Shown one piece after another: positions 26,776 to 35,652 of a stretch of 47,723 nucleotides of DNA (position 1 is the stretch's first letter; each line of letters begins with the position of its first letter). The stretch is from positions 1-47,723 of the forward strand of contig CACKBZ010000007.1 in NCBI GenBank assembly GCA_902598525.1. The letters are read 5' to 3'. The DNA is from an uncultured Bacteroidota bacterium (lineage in GTDB: Bacteria > Bacteroidota > Bacteroidia > Flavobacteriales > Flavobacteriaceae). The translations under genes and the position numbers were made by a program. Under the pieces are notes generated by a model. The model had not been told where the DNA came from. It made no database searches and worked only from the letters and a program-made list of their open reading frames with translations.

Positions 26776-28153
26776 AGTTGATAAGGATTCTAAACTTCTG
26801 GCAAAATTTGGATATAAACAAGATCTAAATAGGTCGATGAAAGGCTTTTCATCTTTTGCAATATCATTTTCTTTAATATCTATTTTAACAGGAATCTTTG
26901 CAAACTTTCATTTTGGATATTCTGAAGTTGGTCCGTGGATATCATTATCATGGTTAATAGTTTTTGTAGGACAATTTTTTGTTGCCTTGATTATGGCTGA
27001 ACTATCAGTTAGATTCCCAATTTCTGGTTATGGGTATCAATGGTCATCAAGACTTGTAAACTCTAAATTAGGATTTGCAACAGGTTGGTTATTATTAATG
27101 CAGTTTCTTACTGGATTTCCAGGAATCTGTAAAACTTTGGGTATAGTCTTAAGTGATTTTTTATCTCAAGTATTTTCTCTTGAGGTAAATGATATTTTAA
27201 TTACAATAATTATAATTTGGATAATTACTCTTATCCATAAAAATGGAATTAAAATGGTCTCCTCTATCAACAACATAGGGGTTATAACAGAAATTATAGG
27301 AGTAATTCTTTTGATCTTGGCACTTGGTTTCTTTGTAACTAACGGGATTGAGGACTTTTCAATTTCAAAAATGACCAATGATTTTAAAATTTCAGATATA
27401 AGATTTGAATCTTTTGCCTTATCAATTTTATTAGGAGCATGGTGTCTTACTGGTTTTGAGGCAGCTGCAGATATGTCTGAAGAAACCAAAAATCCAACTA
27501 AGATTGTTCCAAAATCAATAATTAATTCTCTATTAACATCTGGTTTCTTCGGAATAGTTATTATAATATTTTCTATCATTTTATTACAAAAAGATATTTA
27601 CATGAATGGTTCTGAAAATTTTTTGACAGATTTGCTAAGAAATGAATTTGGGGTGTTGCTATACTCAGTAATTCTTTTATTTGTAATCGCTGCAATTTTT
27701 GCATGTGGAGTTGCATGTATGGCTACTGCCTCTAGGCTAATTTTCTCAATGTCTAGAGATTCTGTTCTTCCAAATTCAACTTGGCTTAAGTCAGTTGATA
27801 AAAATAAATCTCCTGGGAATTCACTAATTCTTATCGGAGTATTAGCAACACTATTTATAATCATCTTTAATAAAATTGAGGTAATTACAAGCGTATCTGC
27901 TATTGCTGGCTACATTGGATATTGTGGGATTATTTTTTCATCATTTTATCTTAATTATGATAACAAAGATGTAATTAGAACCCCTAAATATGTTAAGTTT
28001 TTTACTCTACTTTGGTGTATGTTTGTTGTATTATGCTTAATTATACCAGGACAATCTATTGATGGCTTCAATACTGAATATGTTCCTGCAATTTCTACTG
28101 GAATATTCATAATCTTAGGATTAATAATCTTTATAATTAAAAATAAGAATTAA
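26762..28153 (+). CDS. APC superfamily amino acid/amine permease
   Basis: A 463-residue inner-membrane transporter with about 12 hydrophobic helices. It reads as an APC family member of the amino acid-choline (ACT) type: RSMKGFSSFAISFSLISILTG near the first helix (read as RSMKGFSSFAISF and SLISILTG), GPWISLSWL, and ISGYGYQWSSRLV after helix 2 are the recognisable features. ACLTGFEAAADMSEE-like helix 6 (here AWCLTGFEAAADMSEETKNP) is also family-typical. Substrates of this group include GABA, ethanolamine and other amines; specificity here is unknown. It overlaps the GNAT gene by 14 bases and is followed after one base by the dehydrogenase-like gene. Confidence 0.87.
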   Translation: MSQSKVDKDSKLLAKFGYKQDLNRSMKGFSSFAISFSLISILTGIFANFHFGYSEVGPWISLSWLIVFVGQFFVALIMAELSVRFPISGYGYQWSSRLVNSKLGFATGWLLLMQFLTGFPGICKTLGIVLSDFLSQVFSLEVNDILITIIIIWIITLIHKNGIKMVSSINNIGVITEIIGVILLILALGFFVTNGIEDFSISKMTNDFKISDIRFESFALSILLGAWCLTGFEAAADMSEETKNPTKIVPKSIINSLLTSGFFGIVIIIFSIILLQKDIYMNGSENFLTDLLRNEFGVLLYSVILLFVIAAIFACGVACMATASRLIFSMSRDSVLPNSTWLKSVDKNKSPGNSLILIGVLATLFIIIFNKIEVITSVSAIAGYIGYCGIIFSSFYLNYDNKDVIRTPKYVKFFTLLWCMFVVLCLIIPGQSIDGFNTEYVPAISTGIFIILGLIIFIIKNKN

Positions 28154-28154
28154 A

Positions 28155-29183
28155 ATGCAATACTTTAGTTTAAATACAAATGTCAAACAATTAAGAATTG
28201 GGAGAGGAGTCTCCAAGGGAATAGGGAAAGAACTTGGAAAATATGTTGTTGCTACAATGGAAATCCCATGGAATATTATTAAAAATGAAATGGGCAAATC
28301 GCCTGAAAAAATTATTGATGTAACTTCTGTTGAGAAACAATGGATTGAGGATCAGATCACAGATCTGCCTGAATTTGATACAATTGTTGGGATTGGAGGA
28401 GGAATGGCTATTGATGTAGCTAAATACATTTCATGGAAACTAAACAAAGATTTAGTCTCAATTCCCACAATACTTAGTGTAGATGCTTTCACCACTCCTG
28501 CTGCTGGGGTGAGAGTAAATCATGATGTTGAATATCTTGGAATTGCATCTCCAGATCCGCTAATAATTGATTATAATCTATTAAGGTCTGCTCCAAAAGA
28601 ACTTAATATTGCTGGTGTTGGAGATTTATTCTCAATTCACACTGCGTCATTTGATTGGCAATATGCACATTCAAAAGGAAAATCTGAGTACCCATTTAGT
28701 CAAGATGCTATTAATAACGGAAAAAAAATCCTTGATTTCATTTATAACAACATAGGAAACATAAAAGCAAATAATGATAATGGTTTGAGATCTATTGTAG
28801 AAGCATATATCTCATTGAACACAATCTGTCTTCCTATTGACCATTTTAGAATTGAAGAAGGATCAGAGCACTATCTTTTTTATGAACTTGAAGAAAGACT
28901 TAAACGTCCATTTATTCATGGCAATATAATTGGTTTGGGAATATACTTAATGAGTAGACTTCAAAAGAATAATCCAGAATTTATCACAGAAATGATGGAT
29001 GAGTCAGGCTTAATATATCATCCAAACTCTATGGATATAAAAAGACAAGATCTCAAAGACTCTCTTTTAGCATTAAAGAAATATGTAAAGTCTAAGGATA
29101 AACTTTGGTATACAATAATTGACGAGAGTGAAATTAATGAAGAATGGGTGAACGAAAACTTATTAAATTTAAAATTTAATTAA
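28155..29183 (+). CDS. Iron-type alcohol dehydrogenase, sn-glycerol-1-phosphate dehydrogenase-like
   Basis: A 342-residue NAD(P)-dependent dehydrogenase of the glycerol-1-phosphate dehydrogenase (EgsA/AraM) group. The nucleotide loop GIGGGMAIDVAKY covers 79-91. SVDAFTTPAAGV, and likely metal ligands Asp157 (in GVGDLFS), His239 (in EEGSEHYL) and His255 (in IHGNIIGLG), match G1PDH. That enzyme interconverts dihydroxyacetone phosphate and sn-glycerol-1-phosphate, the archaeal lipid backbone; some Bacteroidota and Bacillus also carry it. The partner prenyltransferase (PcrB/GGGPS) is not in the window. Coupling to an acetyltransferase and permease suggests it may serve a different catabolic substrate. 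It is convergent with the TIM-barrel gene. Confidence 0.78.
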   Translation: MQYFSLNTNVKQLRIGRGVSKGIGKELGKYVVATMEIPWNIIKNEMGKSPEKIIDVTSVEKQWIEDQITDLPEFDTIVGIGGGMAIDVAKYISWKLNKDLVSIPTILSVDAFTTPAAGVRVNHDVEYLGIASPDPLIIDYNLLRSAPKELNIAGVGDLFSIHTASFDWQYAHSKGKSEYPFSQDAINNGKKILDFIYNNIGNIKANNDNGLRSIVEAYISLNTICLPIDHFRIEEGSEHYLFYELEERLKRPFIHGNIIGLGIYLMSRLQKNNPEFITEMMDESGLIYHPNSMDIKRQDLKDSLLALKKYVKSKDKLWYTIIDESEINEEWVNENLLNLKFN

Positions 29184-29189
29184 AAAACA

Positions 29190-30146
29190 TTAGACACCAG
29201 CTTTGTCAAAGCTTTCTCTAAGTGCTTGGTAAGTAGCTTTTGCTGCTTCCTCATTATTTAAATTATTTAACTCTTTATTAAATGGCTCTGCACTGACTGT
29301 TCCATCATAACCAATTTCATTTAGAAAATTCAAAAAAGGACTTGTATCAATTAAACCAGTTTTACCCGGCAATTCTCTTTCAAAATCTATTTGTTCATCT
29401 GATGATCTTCCTTCAACTGCATCGTTTATTTGACACATAATAATATCTTCTTTTTTGAGAAACCTTATATCATCAATATCATGATTTGCACAATATAGAT
29501 GAAAGGTATCTAGTTGATATCCTACATTTTTTTCATTTATCGAATCTATAAGTTCTCTCATCTCATTGATTGTTCGAATGAATGAAAACTGATCACGAGA
29601 CATTAAAGTCTTTGGCCCTACAAATTCTAGACCTAATTTCATTCCATTTTCGCCTATCATTTTTGCGCATTCTTTTAGTCTGTCTCTGTGAATTTTGAAA
29701 TTATTTAAGTATGTAAAATCATTGCTTGTAGGCATAATCCATCTGCAGAAGCCTTTTGAATTAATTTTACTCATGATTTTACATTGCTCTTTTAAAATAC
29801 TAAGCCCATTTTTATAAACATTTTGTGATCCAGAAAAATCTACAGGCAAAATTGCAATATCAAATGATATATTATTTTCACTCATTATATTTTGATATTC
29901 AGTAAGTTCTTGATCATTCATTTTATTTAAATCATTTAGGATTGGATAAATTGAATCAAAATTATTTTTTATAGCTAGATCAAGAAGCTCGTGTGCGTCT
30001 ACATTAATTCCAACTGTGCCAGGAATTAGACTTATTTTGATTTTTCTTGATGTTAACCCTTTAAATGAGTATAAATTTTGACTCGACGAAAGTAATCCAA
30101 TTGAAGCAATCGTTGCAGATTTTAAAAAACCTCTTCTTTTAATCAT
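29190..30146 (-). CDS. Tat-exported sugar phosphate isomerase/epimerase-like TIM-barrel protein
   Basis: A 318-residue xylose-isomerase-like (AP endonuclease 2 superfamily) TIM barrel. The N-terminus MIKRRGFLKSATIASIGLL is a twin-arginine signal (Arg4-Arg5), so the folded protein probably acts in the periplasm. Candidate metal ligands are Glu in GLEFVG, Asp and His in DTFHLYC, the acidic residues of CQINDAVEG, and Glu in SAEPFN. Members of this group isomerise or epimerise sugars or modify sugar-derived compounds; the substrate is unknown. It lies between the cassette and sucB, on the opposite strand, with 86 bases before the sucB start. Confidence 0.83.
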   Translation of the reverse strand: MIKRRGFLKSATIASIGLLSSSQNLYSFKGLTSRKIKISLIPGTVGINVDAHELLDLAIKNNFDSIYPILNDLNKMNDQELTEYQNIMSENNISFDIAILPVDFSGSQNVYKNGLSILKEQCKIMSKINSKGFCRWIMPTSNDFTYLNNFKIHRDRLKECAKMIGENGMKLGLEFVGPKTLMSRDQFSFIRTINEMRELIDSINEKNVGYQLDTFHLYCANHDIDDIRFLKKEDIIMCQINDAVEGRSSDEQIDFERELPGKTGLIDTSPFLNFLNEIGYDGTVSAEPFNKELNNLNNEEAAKATYQALRESFDKAGV

Positions 30147-30231
30147 TATTTTTAATTTATAAGATAATGATTATTTAAATAGTTTCAATTTTATCATTAA
30201 TTTTGATTGATAATCTAGCTATATATTTGAG

Positions 30232-31422
30232 ATGGTTTTAGAAATGAAAGTTCCTTCCCCTGGTGAATCAATTACTGAAGTAGAGATTTCCCAATGGCTT
30301 GTAAAAGATGGAGATATTGTAAAAAAAGACCAGGCTATTGCCGAGCTGGATTCTGATAAAGCCACTCTTGATCTTCCTGCTGAAGCATCTGGGAAAATTA
30401 CTCTAAAAGCAGAAGAGGGAGATTCGATTTCTGTTGGTGATATAGTCTGTCTAATTGATACCTCAGAGTCTCAGTTAGAAGAATTAACCCAGCCAGCTGT
30501 TACGAAAGTAGATCCAATAAAAGAGGAGAAAACTCAAACAACTCAAAAAGAAAATATAAGTGTTACTCCGCTTGCTAGAAGTATTGCGTCTGAAAAGGGG
30601 ATAGATCTCAATGTAATAAAGACTAAGGGAGAAAAGATTACTAAAGATGATGTTTTAAAAGTAGTGCCTGCAATGGGTTCATCTATTGATGACACAAGAG
30701 TTGAATCAAGAGAAAAACTATCCATGTTAAGAAGAAAGGTGTCAGAGAGATTAGTATCTGTAAAAAATGAAACAGCCATGTTAACGACTTTCAACGAGGC
30801 AGATCTAACAAAAATTTTTGAAATTCGAAAAAAATATAAAGAAGCTTTTTCCCAAAAACATGGAGTAAGTTTAGGATTTATGAGCTTTTTTACTAAGTCT
30901 GTCACTAGAGCACTAGAGATGTTCCCAGACGTGAATTCAATGATTGACGGTGATGAAAAAATATCTTTCAATTATAGTGACATCAGTATTGCAGTTTCTG
31001 GACCAAAAGGACTTATGACTCCAGTTCTAAGAAATGCTCAAAAATTATCATTTTCATCTGTGGAACAGGAGATTAAAAGATTAGCTGATAGTGTTAGGAA
31101 TAAGTCAATTACAGTAGACGACTTAACAGGCGGGACGTTTACTATCTCAAATGGAGGAGTATTTGGTTCAATGCTATCAACTCCAATTATTAATCCCCCT
31201 CAATCAGGGATTCTTGGTATGCATAATATAATTCAAAGACCAGTTGCTGTTGATGGTAAGGTTGAGATTCGACCAATGATGTATTTAGCGTTATCATATG
31301 ACCATAGAATTATTGATGGTAATCAATCTGTTGGATTTTTAATTGCAGTCAAAGAGGGTGTTGAGGACCCTGAAAATCTTCTGATGGATGGAAAAATTCA
31401 AAAATCATTAGGACTTAGTTAA
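30232..31422 (+). CDS. sucB: 2-oxoglutarate dehydrogenase E2 (dihydrolipoyllysine succinyltransferase)
   Basis: Transfers succinyl from lipoyl-E2 to CoA. The 396 residues have the classical three domains: a lipoyl domain (1-78, lipoylated Lys43 in [11 protein letters not shown]), a flexible linker, an E3-binding domain (about 111-145, [16 protein letters not shown]), and the catalytic core with His358 and Asp362 in [10 protein letters not shown]. The start [13 protein letters not shown] is where homologues begin. It is separated from sucA by the GNAT-APC-G1PDH-like cassette and the opposing TIM-barrel gene, so it needs its own promoter or long read-through. tatD follows one base after the stop. 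Confidence 0.96.
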   Translation: MVLEMKVPSPGESITEVEISQWLVKDGDIVKKDQAIAELDSDKATLDLPAEASGKITLKAEEGDSISVGDIVCLIDTSESQLEELTQPAVTKVDPIKEEKTQTTQKENISVTPLARSIASEKGIDLNVIKTKGEKITKDDVLKVVPAMGSSIDDTRVESREKLSMLRRKVSERLVSVKNETAMLTTFNEADLTKIFEIRKKYKEAFSQKHGVSLGFMSFFTKSVTRALEMFPDVNSMIDGDEKISFNYSDISIAVSGPKGLMTPVLRNAQKLSFSSVEQEIKRLADSVRNKSITVDDLTGGTFTISNGGVFGSMLSTPIINPPQSGILGMHNIIQRPVAVDGKVEIRPMMYLALSYDHRIIDGNQSVGFLIAVKEGVEDPENLLMDGKIQKSLGLS

Positions 31423-31423
31423 T

Positions 31424-32185
31424 TTGATTGATACTCACACTCATTTATACTTAGAACATTTTAGTGAGGATATCACAGGTGTAGTTAATCGAGCATTAGA
31501 TGCTGGAGTTGAGAGGTGCTACTTACCATCGATAAATTCAAAATATAACAGCAATATGTTAGAATTAGAAAAAAAATTCCCAGGATTTTTTTATTCGATG
31601 ATTGGATTACATCCATGTTATGTCAATGATGATTTCGATTCTGAATTAGAATTTGTAAAAAATAAAATTATTGAGCATGATTATAAAGCAGTAGGAGAAA
31701 TTGGTATTGATCTTTTTCATGAAAAAAAATTTTTAAATCAACAAATTTTTGTTTTTGAAGAACAGATAAAACTAGCATTAGAAAATGATCTTCCAATTGT
31801 AATCCATTCCAGAGAATCTTTTAATGAGATATACGAAATTTTAAAAAAATTTAAATCTGAAAACTTAAGAGGAATCTTTCATTGCTTTACCGGAGATTTG
31901 GAGCAGGCAAAAAAAATTCTTGACCTAAACTTTTACATAGGGATTGGTGGGGTAATAACTTTTAAAAATGGAAAAATTGCCGACTTCCTAAATTCTATTC
32001 CTATTGAAAAACTAGTATTAGAAACAGACTCTCCTTACCTAGCTCCTTCTCCTCATAGAGGTAAAAGAAATGAAAGCTCCTATTTAAAGATAATTGCTGA
32101 AAAAATTGCTGATCTATATGGTTTAAATTTGGATGAAGTTTCAAAGATTACAAAGAATAACTCATTAAACATTTTTGGAAATTAA
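31424..32185 (+). CDS. tatD: TatD family metal-dependent hydrolase (putative DNase)
   Basis: TIM-barrel metallo-hydrolase of the TatD family, several of which are 3'-5' DNases or deaminate-damaged-nucleotide processing enzymes. At 253 residues it has family length. The metal site is visible: IDTHTHL at 2-8, GEIGIDLF, IVIHSRES, HCFTGD and LETDSPYLAP. The start is TTG at 31424, immediately after the sucB stop; IDTHTH must lie at the extreme N-terminus, so no later start is possible. Probably co-transcribed with sucB. Confidence 0.92.
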   Translation: MIDTHTHLYLEHFSEDITGVVNRALDAGVERCYLPSINSKYNSNMLELEKKFPGFFYSMIGLHPCYVNDDFDSELEFVKNKIIEHDYKAVGEIGIDLFHEKKFLNQQIFVFEEQIKLALENDLPIVIHSRESFNEIYEILKKFKSENLRGIFHCFTGDLEQAKKILDLNFYIGIGGVITFKNGKIADFLNSIPIEKLVLETDSPYLAPSPHRGKRNESSYLKIIAEKIADLYGLNLDEVSKITKNNSLNIFGN

Positions 32186-32208
32186 TTATTTAAATAATTT
32201 TATAAAAT

Positions 32209-32295
32209 AGAGAGGTGGCCGAGCGGTTTAAGGCGCACGCCTGGAAAGTGTGTATTCTAGAAATGGAATCGAGGGTTCGAATCCCTTCCTCTCTG
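32209..32295 (+). tRNA. tRNA-Ser (GGA)
   Basis: A class II tRNA. The acceptor AGAGAGG pairs fully with CCTCTCT, the anticodon loop CTGGAAA gives anticodon GGA, a long variable arm follows (TATTCTAGAAATGGAATC), and the T arm is GAGGG-TTCGAAT-CCCTT. The discriminator G is typical of serine tRNAs. CCA is not encoded. It lies between tatD and fabH on the same strand. Confidence 0.96.
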
Positions 32296-32328
32296 CAAAA
32301 AAATAGTTATATTAACAAAAACCAAATT

Positions 32329-33336
32329 ATGTATAATTCAAAAATTTCGGGTTTAGGAATGTATGTTCCTGAAAATGTTGTTACAAATGATGATCTTTCA
32401 AAAATTATGGATACTTCCAATGAATGGATAATTGAGAGAACAGGAATACAAGAAAGAAGACATATAAAAAAAGGTGATGGTAACTCGACTGTTGTGATGG
32501 GGGTAAAAGCTGCTAAAGTTGCAATAGATAGAGCAGATATTAATAAAGACGAAATTGATTTAATTCTTTTTGCAACCTTAAGCCCTGATTTTTATTTCCC
32601 GGGAAGTGGTGTTCTAGCTCAAGACCAGTTAGAAATTCCAAATTGTCCTGCAATGGATATAAGAAATCAGTGTTCAGGTTTCATATATGCCATCTCAACT
32701 GCCGATCAATTTATTAAAACAGGTATGTATAAAAATATACTTGTGATTGGTTCAGAAAATCACTCCGGAGGATTAGATTTTACAACAAGAGGAAGAGGTG
32801 TAAGTGTTATATTTGGTGATGGTGCAGGTGCTGCTGTTGTTACTAGGGAAGATGACTTATCAAAAGGAATTCTTTCATCTCACTTGCATTCTGAAGGAAA
32901 GTACGCTGAAGAACTTTCACTGATTGGACCTAGTACTAATAGGTGGGTCCCAGAAATATTAGAGGCAAATGATCCTGATGATATATCTTATTATCCATAT
33001 ATGAATGGCCAGTTAGTTTTCAAAAACGCTGTAGTAAGATTTTCAGAGGTGATAATGGAAGGTCTAAATAAAAATAATCTTCAACCTGATCAAATAGATA
33101 TGTTAATTCCACATCAGGCAAATCTCAGAATATCCCAGTTTGTTCAAAAAAAGTTTGGTCTATCCGATGATCAAGTTTATAATAATATTCATAAATATGG
33201 AAATACCACTGCTGGATCAATTCCAATTGCATTAACTGAAGCTTGGGAGGAAGGAAAAATAAACTCTGGAGATATTGTTGTTTTAGCAGCTTTTGGAAGT
33301 GGATTTACTTGGGGTAGTTCAATTATTAAATGGTAA
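32329..33336 (+). CDS. fabH: Beta-ketoacyl-ACP synthase III (FabH) family protein
   Basis: Condenses acyl-CoA with malonyl-ACP to start fatty acid synthesis. The 335 residues from the ATG at 32329 carry the complete triad: Cys115 (in NQCSGFIYAI), His262 (in IPHQANLRI) and Asn292 (in YGNTTAGS). The open frame extends upstream into tRNA-Ser, but that part is not coding. The gene is not beside plsX or rpmF, so it may be a second FabH-like synthase rather than the main one; branched-chain or specialised lipid use cannot be judged. The PqaA-like gene follows after 12 bases. Confidence 0.9.
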   Translation: MYNSKISGLGMYVPENVVTNDDLSKIMDTSNEWIIERTGIQERRHIKKGDGNSTVVMGVKAAKVAIDRADINKDEIDLILFATLSPDFYFPGSGVLAQDQLEIPNCPAMDIRNQCSGFIYAISTADQFIKTGMYKNILVIGSENHSGGLDFTTRGRGVSVIFGDGAGAAVVTREDDLSKGILSSHLHSEGKYAEELSLIGPSTNRWVPEILEANDPDDISYYPYMNGQLVFKNAVVRFSEVIMEGLNKNNLQPDQIDMLIPHQANLRISQFVQKKFGLSDDQVYNNIHKYGNTTAGSIPIALTEAWEEGKINSGDIVVLAAFGSGFTWGSSIIKW

Positions 33337-33348
33337 AAATTAAATAAA

Positions 33349-34776
33349 ATGTCATTAAAAAAAATATCTCTTATAATTGTTTTAATTTCACTATACTTTA
33401 TTATCAATTATACTTTTCTATCTGATCAAAGTTCTTTGTCTAATTTCAGCTATACTTCAATGGAAGACTATGTTGAATCTACAAAAGATGAGTTTAGCTA
33501 CAAAATTGAAGATATAATTTACGAAGATGATTGGACGGGTTATCATATAAAAATGATATCAGGTGAGTGGTTAAATTCAAAAAAAGTAGATCAAGTTGAA
33601 TGGTGGCACTATGTAGATATCATTATTCCTAAAGAAGTTCAAACCACGTCCGGAATAATGTTTATTGACGGAGGTGTTAAAGAGGAAACCTTTTATAGAT
33701 TAGATGCTGAATCAGCTGAATATGCAGTAGAGACTAAATCTGTTATTGTAAATGTTAGCAATATTCCTTTTCAGCCCATTAATTTCTTAGATTCTGAACA
33801 GGGGTCTTTTTATGAAGATGATCTTATTGGATATGCATGGAACGAATTTTTAAAATCAGGAGCCGATCAAAAATATTCTGAGTGGCTACCCAGATTTCCA
33901 ATGACCCGTGCTGTAATTAGAGCCATGGATCTAGCTCAAGAAATTACTTTACAAAATAATCTAGATCTACAAGATTTTGTAGTTTCAGGTGCTTCAAAAA
34001 GAGGATGGACAGCATGGACAACTGCAGCAATTGATGATAGGGTTGTGGGAGTTGCCCCAATGGTAATTGATATGCTTAATTTAGTTCCTTCATTTGAAAA
34101 TCATTACAGAAGTTATGGTGAATTCTCTCCAGCTGTTTCATCTTATGTTAAATATGATATTCAAGATTGGTTAGAGACAGATGAATTTAAAAAACTCATG
34201 AGCTATGTAGAGCCTTATTCTTTTTTGGATAAGTATTCTATGCCTAAATATATTATTAATGCAGGTTCAGATGAGTTTTTCTCAACAGACTCCTGGAGGT
34301 TTTATTATGATCAGTTACCTGATGATAAGATCCTAAGATATGTCCCAAATTCAAATCATTCCCTCAGTGGCGGTTACCTCAACAAAGATCTTATGGCTTA
34401 TTTCTACAGAATTATAAATGATATTAATTTTCCATCTTTAAAATGGACATTAAATAAAAATATCATTGAGGTTGAGTTAGATTATCAAGATGATTATAAT
34501 GTTTCAATATGGACTGCAATAAATGAAGAAGGAAGAGATTTTAGATTGTGGGAAAAAGGTGAATTATGGTCGGAAGTTAAAATCGATAAATCAGATGATA
34601 ATAAATATTTAATTGATATAGATCAAGAATTCAACGGATACAAAGCTGTAATGATGGAGTTTACAATCGATCCAGATTCTAAGTTTCCTTTAATAATTTC
34701 AACTGGGCCATATGTTTTTCCAGATACTTATCCCTATGAAAAATATATATCTAAAATTAGTATTTATAAAGATTAA
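33349..34776 (+). CDS. PhoPQ-activated pathogenicity-related (PqaA) family protein
   Basis: A 475-residue alpha/beta-hydrolase-like protein of the PqaA family, named from Salmonella, where the homologue is PhoP-regulated. An N-terminal hydrophobic segment (about residues 6-24) is a signal peptide or membrane anchor. The likely nucleophile is Ser216 in SGASKRGW. EWWHYVDIIIPK, FPMTRAVIRAMD and the late PNSNHSLSGG, supplying a histidine, are family features. Biochemical function is unknown even for the founding members; in a free-living marine organism the name should not be read as virulence. A promoter-like region for exbB follows. Confidence 0.85.
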   Translation: MSLKKISLIIVLISLYFIINYTFLSDQSSLSNFSYTSMEDYVESTKDEFSYKIEDIIYEDDWTGYHIKMISGEWLNSKKVDQVEWWHYVDIIIPKEVQTTSGIMFIDGGVKEETFYRLDAESAEYAVETKSVIVNVSNIPFQPINFLDSEQGSFYEDDLIGYAWNEFLKSGADQKYSEWLPRFPMTRAVIRAMDLAQEITLQNNLDLQDFVVSGASKRGWTAWTTAAIDDRVVGVAPMVIDMLNLVPSFENHYRSYGEFSPAVSSYVKYDIQDWLETDEFKKLMSYVEPYSFLDKYSMPKYIINAGSDEFFSTDSWRFYYDQLPDDKILRYVPNSNHSLSGGYLNKDLMAYFYRIINDINFPSLKWTLNKNIIEVELDYQDDYNVSIWTAINEEGRDFRLWEKGELWSEVKIDKSDDNKYLIDIDQEFNGYKAVMMEFTIDPDSKFPLIISTGPYVFPDTYPYEKYISKISIYKD

Positions 34777-34803
34777 AAAGATAAATTATCAAACTAAAAA
34801 AAA

Positions 34804-34834
34804 TTTGAATCAAATAATAATTTTTATATCTTTC
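34804..34834 (+). promoter_or_regulatory. Putative sigma-A promoter for the exbB operon
   Basis: TTTG at 34804-34807 and TATCTTTC at 34827-34834 are 19 bases apart. This matches the Bacteroidota pattern TTTG-N19-TAnnTTTG with one mismatch in the last base. Transcription would start near 34840, about 24 bases before the exbB ATG. This is the best two-box promoter I found. Confidence 0.45.
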
Positions 34835-34863
34835 GTAACTCAATTAATGAAAATATTATAAAT

Positions 34864-35646
34864 ATGAAAAAAATATTATTCGCATTGATCCTGTCTGTTT
34901 TTGCTTGTTCTTTGTTTACAACAAATGTTTTTGCTACTACAACAGTTAATAGTGTAATTACTATTCAGGATTCACAAGATGAACCAATGATGGAAGAAAC
35001 TTCAGATGAAGCTCCTGCAGGGTTCACTCAAGAATTAAAAAAACGTTTCATTGAAGGTGGTCCAAGTTTTATGGGAATTGTACTCATATGTTTGATCCTT
35101 GGTCTTGCAATCTCAATAGAAAGAATTATTTATCTTAATTTATCGACAACTAATACAGATAAGTTAACAGGTGATGTAGAAGATGCATTAAAATCTGGCG
35201 GTGTTGAAGCTGCAAAAGAAGTATGTAGAAATACTAAAGGTCCAGTTGCATCAATTTTCTATCAAGGTTTAGATAGAGCAAAAGACGGAGTTGATTCAGC
35301 TGAGAAAGCAGTTATATCATATGGTGGTGTTCAAATGGGACAACTTGAAAAGAATGTCTCATGGATATCTTTATTTATAGCACTTGCACCGATGCTTGGA
35401 TTTATGGGTACTGTAATTGGAATGATTACTGCTTTTGATAGAATTGAAGCCGCAGGTGACATGCAGCCATCCTTAGTTGCTGGGGGTATTAAAGTAGCAC
35501 TCTTAACAACTGTATTTGGTCTTATTGTTGCTATTATACTGCAAGTATTTTATAACTACATTGTAGCAAAAATTGATTCAATTGTAAATGATATGGAGGA
35601 TGCTTCAATTACTTTAATTGACATTCTTTCTGCTCAAAAAAAATAA
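34864..35646 (+). CDS. exbB: MotA/TolQ/ExbB proton channel family protein
   Basis: Inner-membrane component of an ExbB-ExbD motor that uses the proton gradient to energise TonB-dependent outer-membrane transport or a related envelope process. The 260 residues have an N-terminal signal-like segment (1-25), a low-complexity acidic linker, one TM near 65-83 (MGIVLICLILGLAISIERII), and the paired TMs of the MotA/ExbB domain with APMLGFMGTVIGMI and GIKVALLTTVFGLIVAI. It is first in a five-gene run with a four-TM protein, two ExbD proteins and a PorT-like barrel. Confidence 0.92.
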   Translation: MKKILFALILSVFACSLFTTNVFATTTVNSVITIQDSQDEPMMEETSDEAPAGFTQELKKRFIEGGPSFMGIVLICLILGLAISIERIIYLNLSTTNTDKLTGDVEDALKSGGVEAAKEVCRNTKGPVASIFYQGLDRAKDGVDSAEKAVISYGGVQMGQLEKNVSWISLFIALAPMLGFMGTVIGMITAFDRIEAAGDMQPSLVAGGIKVALLTTVFGLIVAIILQVFYNYIVAKIDSIVNDMEDASITLIDILSAQKK

Positions 35647-35652
35647 TTTTAT

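Noticed and set aside
30202-30229. Promoter-like TTTG and TATATTTG before sucB
   Set aside because: The spacing is 16 rather than about 19 bases, and the predicted transcription start would fall inside the sucB start codon region.
32215-32328. Open frame extending FabH 38 codons upstream
   Set aside because: It lies mostly within tRNA-Ser; MYNSKISGLGMYVPEN at 32329 is where FabH proteins begin.
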